Positions 53,464 through 62,976 of a stretch of 64,000 nucleotides of DNA are shown piece by piece. A model generated the notes under the pieces. That model made no database searches, was not told where the DNA came from, and worked only from the letters and a program-made list of their open reading frames with translations. The DNA is taken from assembly GCA_028284385.1 (NCBI GenBank), contig JANQRT010000068.1, positions 1 through 64,000 on the forward strand, given 5' to 3'. The position numbers and the translations under genes are program-made. The number at the start of each line of letters is the position of its first letter. Within the stretch, counting starts at the first letter, position 1. The stretch is from Opitutaceae bacterium. Lineage in GTDB: Bacteria; Verrucomicrobiota; Verrucomicrobiia; Opitutales; Opitutaceae.

Positions 53464-55644
53464 GTGCGAAATAGAGAAGTTAATGTTTTAGTTTGGGTGA
53501 TTTCGATTGCGGCTGCCGCCTCCGCCGCCAAGGAAATCGAGCCCTGGGCCTTGGAATCGTTTCCTTTCGAGGAGGAATACCGGCAGCGTATCTCCGGGAT
53601 GATGGAACGCTTTGCGGAATATCCCGTAATGGAAAGAGCGATGGCGCCGTCCGTCTGTCCGGACACGGGCAAAGAGGTTCTGACTTGGGCTCTCAAAGGA
53701 GAGACGATTAGATCGCCGTATACAGAGCGTGAATACATCCAGGGAGATACAGGCTATTTTGGTCCGAAGCGAAAGAATGAAAGTGGCGAAATCACAGCCT
53801 TCGGGGGGGATCCGCTAAAGCATTCCTTAGCCTACGCGATCGCTCGTTTCACCTTGGACAAGGATGACGAGATGCTGAGGGAGTACTTGGGCTTTTATGG
53901 CAGCCTGCGCCAGCAGTACCATTTCGCGGCTGTGAACTGGGGGCGTTTCTGGCCGCTCTTTCATGAAGAAATGGGAGATGCCTGGAACCAGAGCTTTCTG
54001 GACGCGGTAGCGGCTTACAAGGAAACCACTCGTCCTTCGGATGGCTACCGGAAGAACACTCCCATTCGACATCCCAAGAACCTGGTGGGCAACCTGAAAG
54101 AACACTTGGGAGGTGGCGGTACGGAAAACCATCGCACCATGTGGCGAGCTACGGCTCTTCTCTACGCTCAAATCCTTCCTGAGGGTTCGCTCATTTCTGG
54201 CTACGATTTGAATACTGCCCATTCCGCAGTCAATGATGTCCTCACTCGCTATGTTAGCGGCTTATATGTAGTCGGCAGCGGAGAGTACTCCTCCTCGATT
54301 TACTATCCGTATTCATTTCGTGGATTTTCCAACCTATTTGACTTCTCGCCCAAAGCGGAAACGAGGGAACTGGCAAAGACGGCAATCGATTTCTATGTGG
54401 CGACCTATGGCTTGAAGGTCTTCAACGGAATGCAGACCGGAGCCCAGCGGCGCGGCTATCCGGATAGTCATTCGTGGAACGAAATGGATCGTCATCTGTG
54501 GGCTTGGTTCGGGGCTGGGACGCGTCCGGTCAAGTCGGATTCTTTGGATACGACGATACACCAAATTACAACCGCTTACCGTCCGAACAAGCTGATTAGC
54601 GCCCTGACTCGAAAGGAAGTCGCCTTGCCATTCGAGGCCTGGATCAACCATCCGGTTTACGATATGTCGGCTCCAGATCACCATCTCGAGTACTACTATT
54701 GCGATGAGGAGTTCTCTCTCGGCAGCGTCCAGCTCTCGCATATCAACAACTCTGGGCAACAGACGACTTGGGTGCTGGCATTGCGTGGCGATAGCGGCGA
54801 CACGGTTACCGTGACGGGTGGGCAACCACGCTGGATTCAGCGAGGCGGTCATAGCCCCTATGATCAGTATGTCCAGCACAAGAACACGCTCCTCTACATG
54901 ATGGATCAATCGGCTCCTGGAATCTACTCGAATCTGCCGGAAACGCTGGAGTCCTACGATCAGATATTGGGCCACTTGGCCTATGATCGTTATAATGGAC
55001 GGGCAGGCCTTTTGAGAGAAATCGAGCCGCCGCAGGGCGACGATGAGGAGGAGTGGAGGGCTTTTCTGAAATCGGGAAAACATTTTGCCGGAACCTGGCT
55101 GTGGTTGCCCAAGAGGGATCTAGATATCGAACGGGTGGATACGGAGGCGGTTGTATTTCGGTCGGGCAAGTCGCGCGTTTTTTTGTACCCATTTGATGGG
55201 GATCCGATGGTCCTTGAGCCAAGCACGTCCAAATGGTCGTTTTCCGGCAGAAAGGATCCATTGAGAAGGCTCGAAAGCGATCGCCTGCTCATCATTCCCG
55301 GCGCTCCCAGCGGATTTGCCATGGAAGTGGTTTCGGCAAATGCGTCGGATCCAAATGAATTCAGTCGCAGCCGATTGGATACAAGCGAAATTGGGGAAGG
55401 TCGCACCGCCTTCACACTTGATGATGGGCGTTTGCTGGAGCTTTTCTATCAAGGAACTTTGCTGCGGCCGGAAGCGAAGCTGGAGGGAAACTCCTTGATT
55501 CCGGACGCCTGGCAAGGGCGTGGACATATCGACTCGCCGTATTTGAAAATCAAGGATGGCGTGATGACGGTGAGTGACGGGACGGAAAGCTACCGCGTTG
55601 TGGTAGACGATCCGGAAAATCCGATATATTCCAAGATCGACTGA
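53464..55644 (+). CDS. Large secreted alpha/alpha-toroid lyase-like protein
   Basis: A 726-residue protein starting at GTG 53464; the relic at 51.8 kb has ATG at the aligned position, which supports this start. The signal peptide is VNVLVWVISIAAAASAA. Residues ~30-400 are helical and rich in aromatic residues (WGRFWPLFHEEMGDAW, GGGTENHRTMWRATALLYAQ, GYPDSHSWNEMDRHLWAW). Residues ~400-726 are beta-rich. This is the layout of polysaccharide lyases with an alpha/alpha toroid plus beta-sandwich, where an ENH or NHR segment lines the active site, but I cannot name a family. It may cleave the uronic-acid polymer taken up by the TonB receptor next to it. Confidence 0.8.
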   Translation: MRNREVNVLVWVISIAAAASAAKEIEPWALESFPFEEEYRQRISGMMERFAEYPVMERAMAPSVCPDTGKEVLTWALKGETIRSPYTEREYIQGDTGYFGPKRKNESGEITAFGGDPLKHSLAYAIARFTLDKDDEMLREYLGFYGSLRQQYHFAAVNWGRFWPLFHEEMGDAWNQSFLDAVAAYKETTRPSDGYRKNTPIRHPKNLVGNLKEHLGGGGTENHRTMWRATALLYAQILPEGSLISGYDLNTAHSAVNDVLTRYVSGLYVVGSGEYSSSIYYPYSFRGFSNLFDFSPKAETRELAKTAIDFYVATYGLKVFNGMQTGAQRRGYPDSHSWNEMDRHLWAWFGAGTRPVKSDSLDTTIHQITTAYRPNKLISALTRKEVALPFEAWINHPVYDMSAPDHHLEYYYCDEEFSLGSVQLSHINNSGQQTTWVLALRGDSGDTVTVTGGQPRWIQRGGHSPYDQYVQHKNTLLYMMDQSAPGIYSNLPETLESYDQILGHLAYDRYNGRAGLLREIEPPQGDDEEEWRAFLKSGKHFAGTWLWLPKRDLDIERVDTEAVVFRSGKSRVFLYPFDGDPMVLEPSTSKWSFSGRKDPLRRLESDRLLIIPGAPSGFAMEVVSANASDPNEFSRSRLDTSEIGEGRTAFTLDDGRLLELFYQGTLLRPEAKLEGNSLIPDAWQGRGHIDSPYLKIKDGVMTVSDGTESYRVVVDDPENPIYSKID

Positions 55645-55844
55645 CACTCGCTTTAAGAGGTGCCTAGATGATGAACTAGCTTTGCTAGAGACTCTGAGGT
55701 TTCGAAAGAATATCTAATATTTGAATACAATTTCGTACGACCGTAAAGCAGGTTTGATGCAATGAGATAAGATCAACCTTTCGGTATGACTTAGTCATGC
55801 CGCTACGCCTTGGCACGGAGAGGCTTAAATAAGCGAACATGTAG

Positions 55845-55865
55845 CGGAACGTCTGCGACGTTCCG
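55845..55865. repeat. Perfect 9-bp hairpin, possible dispersed repeat
   Basis: CGGAACGTC/GACGTTCCG with a 3-base loop, followed by AGTTTT. It is 200 bases beyond the lyase-like stop, far for a terminator. The form recalls REP-like palindromes found between genes; a second copy is not visible in this window. Confidence 0.5.
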
Positions 55866-55931
55866 AGTTTTCCCTGAATGTTATCATGCCTTTTTGGAAA
55901 CGGTATAGCTTACTACCTGATCTCGAATCGA

Positions 55932-55960
55932 TAAAAAGCCCGGGACAATGTCCCGGGCTC
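55932..55960 (-). terminator. Rho-independent terminator of the TonB receptor gene
   Basis: Stem AGCCCGGGA/TCCCGGGCT (55937-55945 with 55951-55959). On the minus strand the stem is followed by TTTTTAT. It lies 21 bases beyond the stop. Confidence 0.9.
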
Positions 55961-55980
55961 ATTCAAAAAAGACCTAGATC

Positions 55981-58968
55981 CTAGAAGCTTAGATTAGCCG
56001 ATAAGCGATAGGAACGTGGGTTGTAGTAGCGAACGGTTTGGCGGAAAGGATACCGGGCGTCCTCAGGAAAAGAGGTTATCGCTTCTTCCTTCTGATCATC
56101 GAACAGATTGTTGATGTTCAAGCGGAAGTTCCAGTGATACTTGTCGGCCACAATCGTACGGTATCCAAAGGCTAAGCGCGCTTCAAGGTGCGAGGGCACC
56201 GGAGGCGTTGGCGTGCCTACTACTGCCGGATTGCCGCCTGCCACATCTACAGCTGTATTACGCTCGCCCGTGTAAATCAGGCCAAGCGATGCGTTGAATC
56301 CCGCGAGTTGACCTTCAGTCCAGGTTCGCTTGCTCCACATCGAGAAAGAATGCTCAGGTGAATCATCCAGTTTAGCGCCAAGAATGGCGTTTCCATTGAA
56401 TGTGGATGGATCGGTGGGATCAGAGAAATTCTCGGCTCCCAGAAAACGTACCCATGGATCGTATTCAGTGCCTAAATTCTCCTGACCTTCGACATTAAAA
56501 GGAACGAGTTCGAATCCTTGGGTTACGACACGGTCGATGTAGGCATAGTTGAAGGTGAATTGCCATTTATCGTTGGGCGAGTAAATCATCTGCGTATCGA
56601 CACCCTCGGCGGTATCTCCAAAGGAGACGTCGGATCCGCGAGCCATGCCGGGAGCATTGTAGTAGCGTCTGTTGCCGCCATAGAGCCATTCGCCGTTTGC
56701 CATCGCCGCATCGAGCGCCGCCCTTTCCTCTGGATTTTGAGAGAGCGTCTCATAGTTCACGTAGAAATTGCTGTCATTGATTTCGCCATCGGCGATAAGC
56801 TGATTCACGTTTACCCAAGTGTCTCCGTTGTTGTCCTCGGTTTCAGGCGCGATTGGAACGTATCCTTCCGGGAAATACGGATTTCCGTTCCCATCAAAGC
56901 GCGGCACTTGGTAGCTGCGTCCCCAGTTGACATTGAAACGACTGTTTCTCACAGAGCGGGGTGGTCCGGCGTTTCGCGGCGAAGACGCTGAGGAGAAGAA
57001 GTAGATGGCGTTGGTGCGGTCGATCTCGAAGGCGGCGATGCCTCCGGAGAGCTTGCCATCTGGAGACTCGAACTTCAGGCCTACTTCGAAGCTTTCAGTC
57101 GTTTCGTTGTCGAAATTTTCCGATAGGCCATTTCTCTGACCTGGATTGGGGACAATGCCTTCGGCCGATACAACGTAGGCTGTCAGATTCGGATTGATCG
57201 CGTAGCTGATACCGATGGTGGGATTGGTATCATTTTGTGGTTCGCCGCCAAATCGGTATCCTTCTCGCAAAGGAGCGCGCTCAGGATCGGCTGTGCCTGG
57301 ACCGGCATTCCAATCGCGAGAGCGGCCTGGAGCATCCTCGGTCGAACCATCGGGCCCTCCCGAAAAGCGGGCATAGGTTCCATCGCCATTTTCGTCTACA
57401 AAAGTGAAACGCAGCTGGCGTACCATGAAACGGTCGCGGCGAATGCCTGCGATCACGTTCATCTTATCGTTAAAGTACTTGCCGTGGTAGACTAGGTAAT
57501 GACCGGTATTCCAGCGCTCGTCCTCGATTTCGCGGAATGCTCGAGTAAGGAAGTTCGGATCGTAATTGGTTCCATTCTCCGTCACTGGAGTGTAGGTGTA
57601 ATCTTGGTCCCTTGCCGTGGTACCGATCAGTTGCTCGGTCTTCAGGTCTGTGCGACCGAGCAAGAAGCTGTGACTCGTCTCGCCGAGCTCTAATCGATAG
57701 TTGAATTCGACGCGCGTCTGGTCGGTTGTAGTGTCATTGAAATCCCGATTCATCTCGTTTCTGATGGCATAGAGTGTTCCGCTCTCGTCTAGCTTGGTGG
57801 CTTCTGGCGGAATATTGCTGTCGGAGGCGTTGAACGAGCGTATGCTTGGGTTGTTGCGGAATTGCCGCCCCTCGGTCTCTTCGTACTGATGCCCGACCAG
57901 CAGGGTGAGATTTTCGGTGATTTCGTGTTCGTAAATGATCGCTCCGAGGAAGGAGTCGAGCTTGCGTTCGGTTCCTTTAATGTAGTTCGCATCGGGCGGG
58001 AGACCGAATAATTCGCGAACCCTAATGCTCTCGTCGAATTGATTGCGACCCGTTCCAATAGGACCAAAGCTTCCGCCAATGCTGAGGTTTTGATCGTTGG
58101 AAGATTGATAGCCATCAATGGTGCGATCGCGAAATTGGAGGTCGAGAAACAGATTGCTCTTTTCGGTAGGCTTGAATTCGAACTTCGGAGAAATGGTTAT
58201 GTCCGTCTGCTTGAAGCCATCCAAATTAATCCCTCGTTGTATGTATTCCGCAATGACACGATAATTGAGCGTTTCCGCTCCAAATTCGACTAGTGGTCCC
58301 GACGCATCGAAAACGGTTCGGAACAGATCATTGCTGCCCACCGTGACATTGGAAGAAAATCGCTCCTGGGCGGTTGGGTATTTGGGAATCGAATTCACGA
58401 TTCCGCCCAGCGAATTGACACCGTAGAGCAAGGCTTGAGGTCCACGAGCCACTTCCAAGCGGCCAATATCGGCAGAACTCACATTGCCTTGTACAGTGAA
58501 TCCGTTGCGTAGCTGATTCTGCGTAGTGTATCCACGGAGTTTTAGCACGCCATCGGTAGGATCGTTTTCAGCTCCGTATCCACCACCTGAATTCGATGGG
58601 GAGAAATCGAAGCTCCGCTGATCTCCAGTGGTGTTGGATATTTCGCTGGAAAGAAGAACGCCTGAACTGAATTCCAGCGCTTCCCGCATATCGAGCGCCC
58701 CCGTGTCGGTAATGAATTCTTCCGTAATGGCTTCGATAGACAGCGGCACATCCTTGATTTTCGTATTCAAGCGAGTGCCTGAAATCGTGTTAGTAGCTCG
58801 ATAGCCTTGATCGCTTGAAGCGTCCACCCGGAAGGGCGACAATTCGAATACCTCTTCAATTTCATCGTCTTGGGCGAAGATAGAAGGACTGGTCGTCAGC
58901 AGCAAGCTCGTCGTCAGCGCGGAGGCAAGACGCAACGGTCTAGGATTTGTAGTATTTTGCTTGTTCAT
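55981..58968 (-). CDS. TonB-dependent outer-membrane receptor
   Basis: A 995-residue outer-membrane protein with a signal peptide cut near IFAQDDE. A short segment with the TonB-box-like VFELSPFRVDAS is followed by the plug (RATNTISGTRLNTKIKDVPLSIEAITEEFI, IGRLEVARGPQALLYGVNSLGGIVN) and a 22-stranded barrel ending in the terminal Phe of SYRLSANLSF. There is no SusD partner, so it is not a Bacteroidota-type SusCD pair. Likely imports an oligosaccharide of the glycan degraded here. LacI-type regulator gene diverges from it. Confidence 0.95.
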   Translation of the reverse strand: MNKQNTTNPRPLRLASALTTSLLLTTSPSIFAQDDEIEEVFELSPFRVDASSDQGYRATNTISGTRLNTKIKDVPLSIEAITEEFITDTGALDMREALEFSSGVLLSSEISNTTGDQRSFDFSPSNSGGGYGAENDPTDGVLKLRGYTTQNQLRNGFTVQGNVSSADIGRLEVARGPQALLYGVNSLGGIVNSIPKYPTAQERFSSNVTVGSNDLFRTVFDASGPLVEFGAETLNYRVIAEYIQRGINLDGFKQTDITISPKFEFKPTEKSNLFLDLQFRDRTIDGYQSSNDQNLSIGGSFGPIGTGRNQFDESIRVRELFGLPPDANYIKGTERKLDSFLGAIIYEHEITENLTLLVGHQYEETEGRQFRNNPSIRSFNASDSNIPPEATKLDESGTLYAIRNEMNRDFNDTTTDQTRVEFNYRLELGETSHSFLLGRTDLKTEQLIGTTARDQDYTYTPVTENGTNYDPNFLTRAFREIEDERWNTGHYLVYHGKYFNDKMNVIAGIRRDRFMVRQLRFTFVDENGDGTYARFSGGPDGSTEDAPGRSRDWNAGPGTADPERAPLREGYRFGGEPQNDTNPTIGISYAINPNLTAYVVSAEGIVPNPGQRNGLSENFDNETTESFEVGLKFESPDGKLSGGIAAFEIDRTNAIYFFSSASSPRNAGPPRSVRNSRFNVNWGRSYQVPRFDGNGNPYFPEGYVPIAPETEDNNGDTWVNVNQLIADGEINDSNFYVNYETLSQNPEERAALDAAMANGEWLYGGNRRYYNAPGMARGSDVSFGDTAEGVDTQMIYSPNDKWQFTFNYAYIDRVVTQGFELVPFNVEGQENLGTEYDPWVRFLGAENFSDPTDPSTFNGNAILGAKLDDSPEHSFSMWSKRTWTEGQLAGFNASLGLIYTGERNTAVDVAGGNPAVVGTPTPPVPSHLEARLAFGYRTIVADKYHWNFRLNINNLFDDQKEEAITSFPEDARYPFRQTVRYYNPRSYRLSANLSF

Positions 58969-59225
58969 TGTAGTCTTTGTAGGGTTTCGAACCAGTAAAT
59001 CGTTGATAGGCGATTTGCAGGGGTGAATTTCAACATGGGTAGATGGTAATGGGAGGCGCGTTGGTGGGTCGTTAGCTAAGATATCATCCAGTCATGGTAA
59101 AACGCGACCGGACTTGGTTTTGCGCCTATACCCATACTTCTATTTCTTTTTGCTTCCGTTTTGTAGCACTCCATGATTCTAACAGTTAAATGTCTGGCTT
59201 GCTCTAATACCTTGCGTTCTCGAAT

Positions 59226-60293
59226 ATGCCCTCAACCAAGCCATCTGTTCGAACGATTGCTCGCGAAACTGGATTCTCGGTTGCGACGGTGTCCGAAGCG
59301 TTGCGTGACTCCGATAAAGTAAAACCGGCAACGCGGGCGAAGATAGTAGAGGCTGCCCATCGACTTGGATACCAGCGCAATACTCTCATAGGCGACGTGA
59401 TGTCGAGAATGCGTCTTTCGCAGACCGAGAGCTACAGCGGCAATATCGCAGTTCTGGATACCGAGAGTTTCCGGAAACAGCGAAAGGTCAGCTTGTGGCA
59501 TTTAGACATGTTCGACGGTGCCCGGCAAAGGGCCGAAGAACTGGGCTTCAAGCTGGAGTTTTTCTTAATTGATACTTACAGCCGTTCGCTGAGCCGCTTG
59601 CAGCAAGTCCTCTTTCATCGCGGGATAAACGGACTCTTTCTGCCTCCTTTTCTACGTCGGAAAGACTTCGACGGCTTTGACTGGAGTAATTTTTCAGTGG
59701 TGCAGATGGACTATTGTCTACGTAAGGTTCGCATGCACTCGGTGATGCCGGACCATCACATGTCTATCGTGAATTCAATGCACAGGTTGGAGAGTATGGG
59801 CTATCGACGTCCAGGCCTAGTAGTGGAACGCTTTCAAGACGAACGGATATTCATGAAGTGGCTGACCGGCTTTCGGGCTTTCCAGGAAATTTCGTCGAAG
59901 TGCGAAGATTTTTCAGTCTTTCAGCCGGGCGAATTGGATCGCTCCAAGTTTCTCAAGTGGTTTTGCGAATTCAAGCCGGATGTATTGGTCGGGCATCGAG
60001 CCGAGGTAATCGATTGGCTGGAAGAGGAGGGTGTAGGCGTGCCCGATGATGTGGGCTTCTTCAGTCTGAATCGGCACTACACCGAACGTGACGTGGCGGG
60101 GTTGAATCTGCAGCCAAACTTGCTAGGGGCAGTGGCCATCGATGTATTGGTATCTCAAATACATTTACATCAGTGCGGCGTGCCCAGTATTCCCCGTACG
60201 ACGCTGTTGGAAGGCGAATGGGTGGATCGGCCTACATTGCGATACGATCTGGACGAAAATACCGCCCCCGATGCCGCTTTGGAGGGCAAATAG
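59226..60293 (+). CDS. LacI-family transcriptional regulator
   Basis: A 355-residue regulator. The N-terminal helix-turn-helix is VRTIARETGFSVATVSEALR (about residues 8-27) with the hinge-helix region RLGYQRNTLIGDVMSRMR. The periplasmic-binding-protein-like effector domain contains RRPGLVVERF and GFFSLNRHYTERDVAGLNL. The effector is probably a sugar from the neighbouring pathway. It diverges from the TonB receptor, so the 257-base gap likely carries its operator. Confidence 0.94.
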   Translation: MPSTKPSVRTIARETGFSVATVSEALRDSDKVKPATRAKIVEAAHRLGYQRNTLIGDVMSRMRLSQTESYSGNIAVLDTESFRKQRKVSLWHLDMFDGARQRAEELGFKLEFFLIDTYSRSLSRLQQVLFHRGINGLFLPPFLRRKDFDGFDWSNFSVVQMDYCLRKVRMHSVMPDHHMSIVNSMHRLESMGYRRPGLVVERFQDERIFMKWLTGFRAFQEISSKCEDFSVFQPGELDRSKFLKWFCEFKPDVLVGHRAEVIDWLEEEGVGVPDDVGFFSLNRHYTERDVAGLNLQPNLLGAVAIDVLVSQIHLHQCGVPSIPRTTLLEGEWVDRPTLRYDLDENTAPDAALEGK

Positions 60294-60394
60294 CGTAGTC
60301 GCCGACTCTTTCTTTTATCTGAGTTATGTCGAGAGAGTAATAAGTATCTATGGGACTGTCCAAAAGTCGATTTTCAATAAAGCCCTGAAAGCAT

Positions 60395-60467
60395 GGTAGG
60401 GAGGTTTGTCCTCAAATCTCCGCCTCGGATCATCATACACGGAGGCTTGAGGACAAGCCTCCCTACC
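60395..60467. repeat. 28-bp imperfect inverted repeat
   Basis: Arms 60395-60422 and 60440-60467 pair over 28 positions with one mismatch and two G-T pairs, around a 17-base loop. The outer part is GGTAGGGAGG/CCTCCCTACC. It lies between the LacI gene and the glycoside hydrolase, with no T run, so it is a dispersed palindromic element rather than a simple terminator. No second copy is visible here. Confidence 0.85.
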
Positions 60468-60592
60468 TGTCTATTCAATGATCTTAAATCACTGCTGCGT
60501 GGATACGCATTGCCATTCAGAAAGCGCGCTTAGATGGGTCAAAAACGACATGAGAGACTCAATCTGACAGCCAACATTCTTTGGCTTTTTAG

Positions 60593-62026
60593 CTATTCCT
60601 CCTTTGCTTGGTCGATTTGTCCGGTCGGAAGAATCGCTGCGCAGAAGTTTCCCTGGCTTGGGGGTGAAAGGCGAGCTTTGGCGGAATCAAGCAGCTCGCG
60701 TTCCGCCAGTGTTCCCTGGTCGATGTCGATCCATTGCGCAACCCAGCGAACATCTTCGCTAAGATTCAGTTCGACTATCCCTTTCTCGTCAAGCGCAGGA
60801 AAATAGATAGCGAAAGCGGAGTGCACCTCATCGGCGGCCAAGTACGCTTCATTCTCTTCTCGCTCATCTAGCAGGTGGTTGGCAGGTTCGACGGACCAAA
60901 GGGGAATCAGCTTTTCCAGTTCCCTCGCGGCGCGGATAGAGGCGACTGCCTTGTCGTTGATGCCCATGCCGGACGAAGGTCGATGGAAGCGTATAGAGGC
61001 GGCTCCCGCCAGCAAATGTCGCCAAAAGCGTTCGATCCCATCCTGATCGGTATGGTTGAACTTGTTGCCGTCGGCTCCGTAGGTTTTGGTGGTGTTCATC
61101 GGTCGGGGAAGGTCGCCAAGATAGCCGCGCACGTATAGAAAGTTGTCCCAGTGCTTTTGACCTTTGTTGTGATTGTTCTGGGAAACGTCGACGAAGTCGT
61201 AAAGTTCCGGATGGTCGAAGGTCTGGCGATGACGCTCTGCAGCGAGATTCCAGTCGTCCCACATCTCCGTAATCATTACCGTTTTTCCAGTCTCTGTAGC
61301 TTTTTGGCGGATAAATTCGGACCAGTACGCTCCCCATTCCGGTTCGGCTCGGGTCTCGTTGTCGATGCAGTAGAGGACGTGGTCGTATTCGAATGAATGG
61401 GATAGCAGCTTGTCGACAAACTGTTGTTGATATTTCAATACGATCTGAATGTTGCGTTGCTTTGGCGTGGTAAAGAAGAAGGGCTGCTTGTTTTTTCCAG
61501 GATGTTCCAGGTAGACTCTCTCGAAGGTTGATTCCTCGAAGCTGTAATTGATGTTGTTGGCGGGATTGTAGGGATGCTTTACCCAACGGTTTGGTCGCTT
61601 GGTCGTGTTATCCGAATAGTCGAAGCGATCCCAGACCTCTATTTGCACGAAAATTCCTCGCTTCGCCGTTTCGCTAAGCATACGCTCGAAGCGTATCCAG
61701 TATTCGGGGTTCCATTGGTTGAGATCGTACTTCCCATCCGCCAGCTGGAGGAAGGGGTAGACCTCGAAGCCCTTATCCTTTCGGTCGCTCATCGTATTTC
61801 GAATGACATTTCCGCCAGCGGCTGCCATTCTGTTCATCTGCTTGATTAGCTCTTCCTCCGGCCACTGAAAGAGATTGTCGTCATCGCTGCCTCCCAAGAG
61901 CAAAATAGGCTTGTCATTATGCGACCAATACCAGGCGTTTTCGCTCCAGGGTTTTAGCGTTTGGCCAGATGCGTAGTAGATCAGGACGCAGGCAAGAAGG
62001 ATCAGGTAAGTTCTAGTAGGTTTCAT
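60593..62026 (-). CDS. Secreted glycoside hydrolase, clan GH-A-like TIM barrel
   Basis: A 477-residue protein with a signal peptide (TYLILLACVLIYYASG). The barrel starts PILLLGGSDDDNLFQWPEEELIKQMNRMAAAGGNVIR, like DUF4038/GH140-type glycosidases. The acid/base candidate is Glu224 in DNETRAE. Glu254 in ITEMWDDWN is a nearby conserved acid, and a further Glu would serve as nucleophile. A small beta-sandwich ends the chain (~385-470). Substrate unknown, likely a deoxy- or branched-sugar side chain. It follows the permease genes in the same direction, 56 bases after. Confidence 0.82.
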   Translation of the reverse strand: MKPTRTYLILLACVLIYYASGQTLKPWSENAWYWSHNDKPILLLGGSDDDNLFQWPEEELIKQMNRMAAAGGNVIRNTMSDRKDKGFEVYPFLQLADGKYDLNQWNPEYWIRFERMLSETAKRGIFVQIEVWDRFDYSDNTTKRPNRWVKHPYNPANNINYSFEESTFERVYLEHPGKNKQPFFFTTPKQRNIQIVLKYQQQFVDKLLSHSFEYDHVLYCIDNETRAEPEWGAYWSEFIRQKATETGKTVMITEMWDDWNLAAERHRQTFDHPELYDFVDVSQNNHNKGQKHWDNFLYVRGYLGDLPRPMNTTKTYGADGNKFNHTDQDGIERFWRHLLAGAASIRFHRPSSGMGINDKAVASIRAARELEKLIPLWSVEPANHLLDEREENEAYLAADEVHSAFAIYFPALDEKGIVELNLSEDVRWVAQWIDIDQGTLAERELLDSAKARLSPPSQGNFCAAILPTGQIDQAKEE

Positions 62027-62082
62027 CTTAGTGGGTGGTTGTTAACAGAATTTGGCATGTCCAAGGCGCATTGCGATTGAAT

Positions 62083-62976
62083 TCATCCTTTGATGGCTCC
62101 GCTGAGCACGCCGCGGATGAAGTATCTCATAAAGAAGAGAAAGAGGACGATGATGGGGATGGAGGAGAGGAAGAAGGCGGCCATAACCAATCCCCATTGC
62201 TTAACGTATTCGCCATCTAGATATATCAGGCCAACGCCGACTGTAAACAGGTCGTGGTCGCGCAGGGCGATAAAAGGCAGCACGTATTCGTTCCATGACT
62301 GAATGAACAGGAGAATGGCCAGGGTGCTGAGAATCGGCTTGCTGAGTGGGATGACGATGTTGCGAATCTGCTGCCAGTGTGACGCTCCGTCAATTTCGGC
62401 GGCTTCGAATAAATCCTTGGGCAGATCTTCGATGAATCCACGTAGGACGAATATGTTGAACGCCTGACAGGTAGCAACCTGTACCAGGATGATGCCCCAA
62501 AGCGAGTTTAACAGTCCGAGGGTCTTGAGCAGCGTGAAGAGCGGCACAATGTTGGCAATAGCCGGCATGAGCATGAGGAAGAGGAAAGCCGCCCAAATCG
62601 GTCCGCTAAAAGGCATTTTGTATCGGGCGAAAAAATACGCTCCAAGAATTGCCAATAGAAGCGTTCCCGTCGTGGAAAAGAAGGCCACGAAAATGGTATT
62701 GGCTACATAGGGAAAAATGAAGGGCATGGCCTCGCCATAGTTTTCCCAATGCCAGGCGCTCGTATCCACTTTTTGAGGAGCGTCGGCTTCCGAGAATATA
62801 TCCATAGGCGGCAGCCACGGATTGACCAGAAAGGAGGCATTGTCCTTCACGCTGATCTGCAGCATCATATAGAAGGCGAAGGATTCCAGCAGGAGGACCG
62901 AAATGATCAGCGAATGCTTGATCCATTCGTAGCGAACGCGTCGCCCCTCGATCGAGATGTAGCCCGGACTCTTCAT
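62083..62976 (-). CDS. Sugar ABC transporter permease (MalG/ThuG type)
   Basis: A 297-residue inner-membrane permease with six helices and the cytoplasmic EAA loop EAAEIDGASHWQQIRNIVIPLSKP, which contacts the ATPase. A periplasmic insertion (~45-80) lies after the first helix. Its start overlaps the stop of the MalF-type gene by 4 bases, typical of coupled permease pairs. The ATPase is not in the window and may be a shared MsmK-like protein. Confidence 0.94.
   Translation of the reverse strand: MKSPGYISIEGRRVRYEWIKHSLIISVLLLESFAFYMMLQISVKDNASFLVNPWLPPMDIFSEADAPQKVDTSAWHWENYGEAMPFIFPYVANTIFVAFFSTTGTLLLAILGAYFFARYKMPFSGPIWAAFLFLMLMPAIANIVPLFTLLKTLGLLNSLWGIILVQVATCQAFNIFVLRGFIEDLPKDLFEAAEIDGASHWQQIRNIVIPLSKPILSTLAILLFIQSWNEYVLPFIALRDHDLFTVGVGLIYLDGEYVKQWGLVMAAFFLSSIPIIVLFLFFMRYFIRGVLSGAIKG

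Larger units (their letters stand above)
55645..55980. other. Intergenic region with two hairpins
   Basis: 336 bases between convergent genes. It contains a 9-bp hairpin at 55845-55865 and the TonB-gene terminator at 55932-55960, listed separately. No gene is visible. Confidence 0.6.

Noticed and set aside
54334..55083. 249-residue leftward frame
   Set aside because: Lies wholly antisense to the secreted lyase-like gene, whose signal peptide and relic support the plus strand.
55120..55647. 175-residue leftward frame
   Set aside because: Antisense to the 3' part of the lyase-like gene; composition is that of a shadow frame.
60864..61586. 240-residue leftward frame
   Set aside because: A second frame within the glycoside hydrolase gene; arginine-rich and without motifs.
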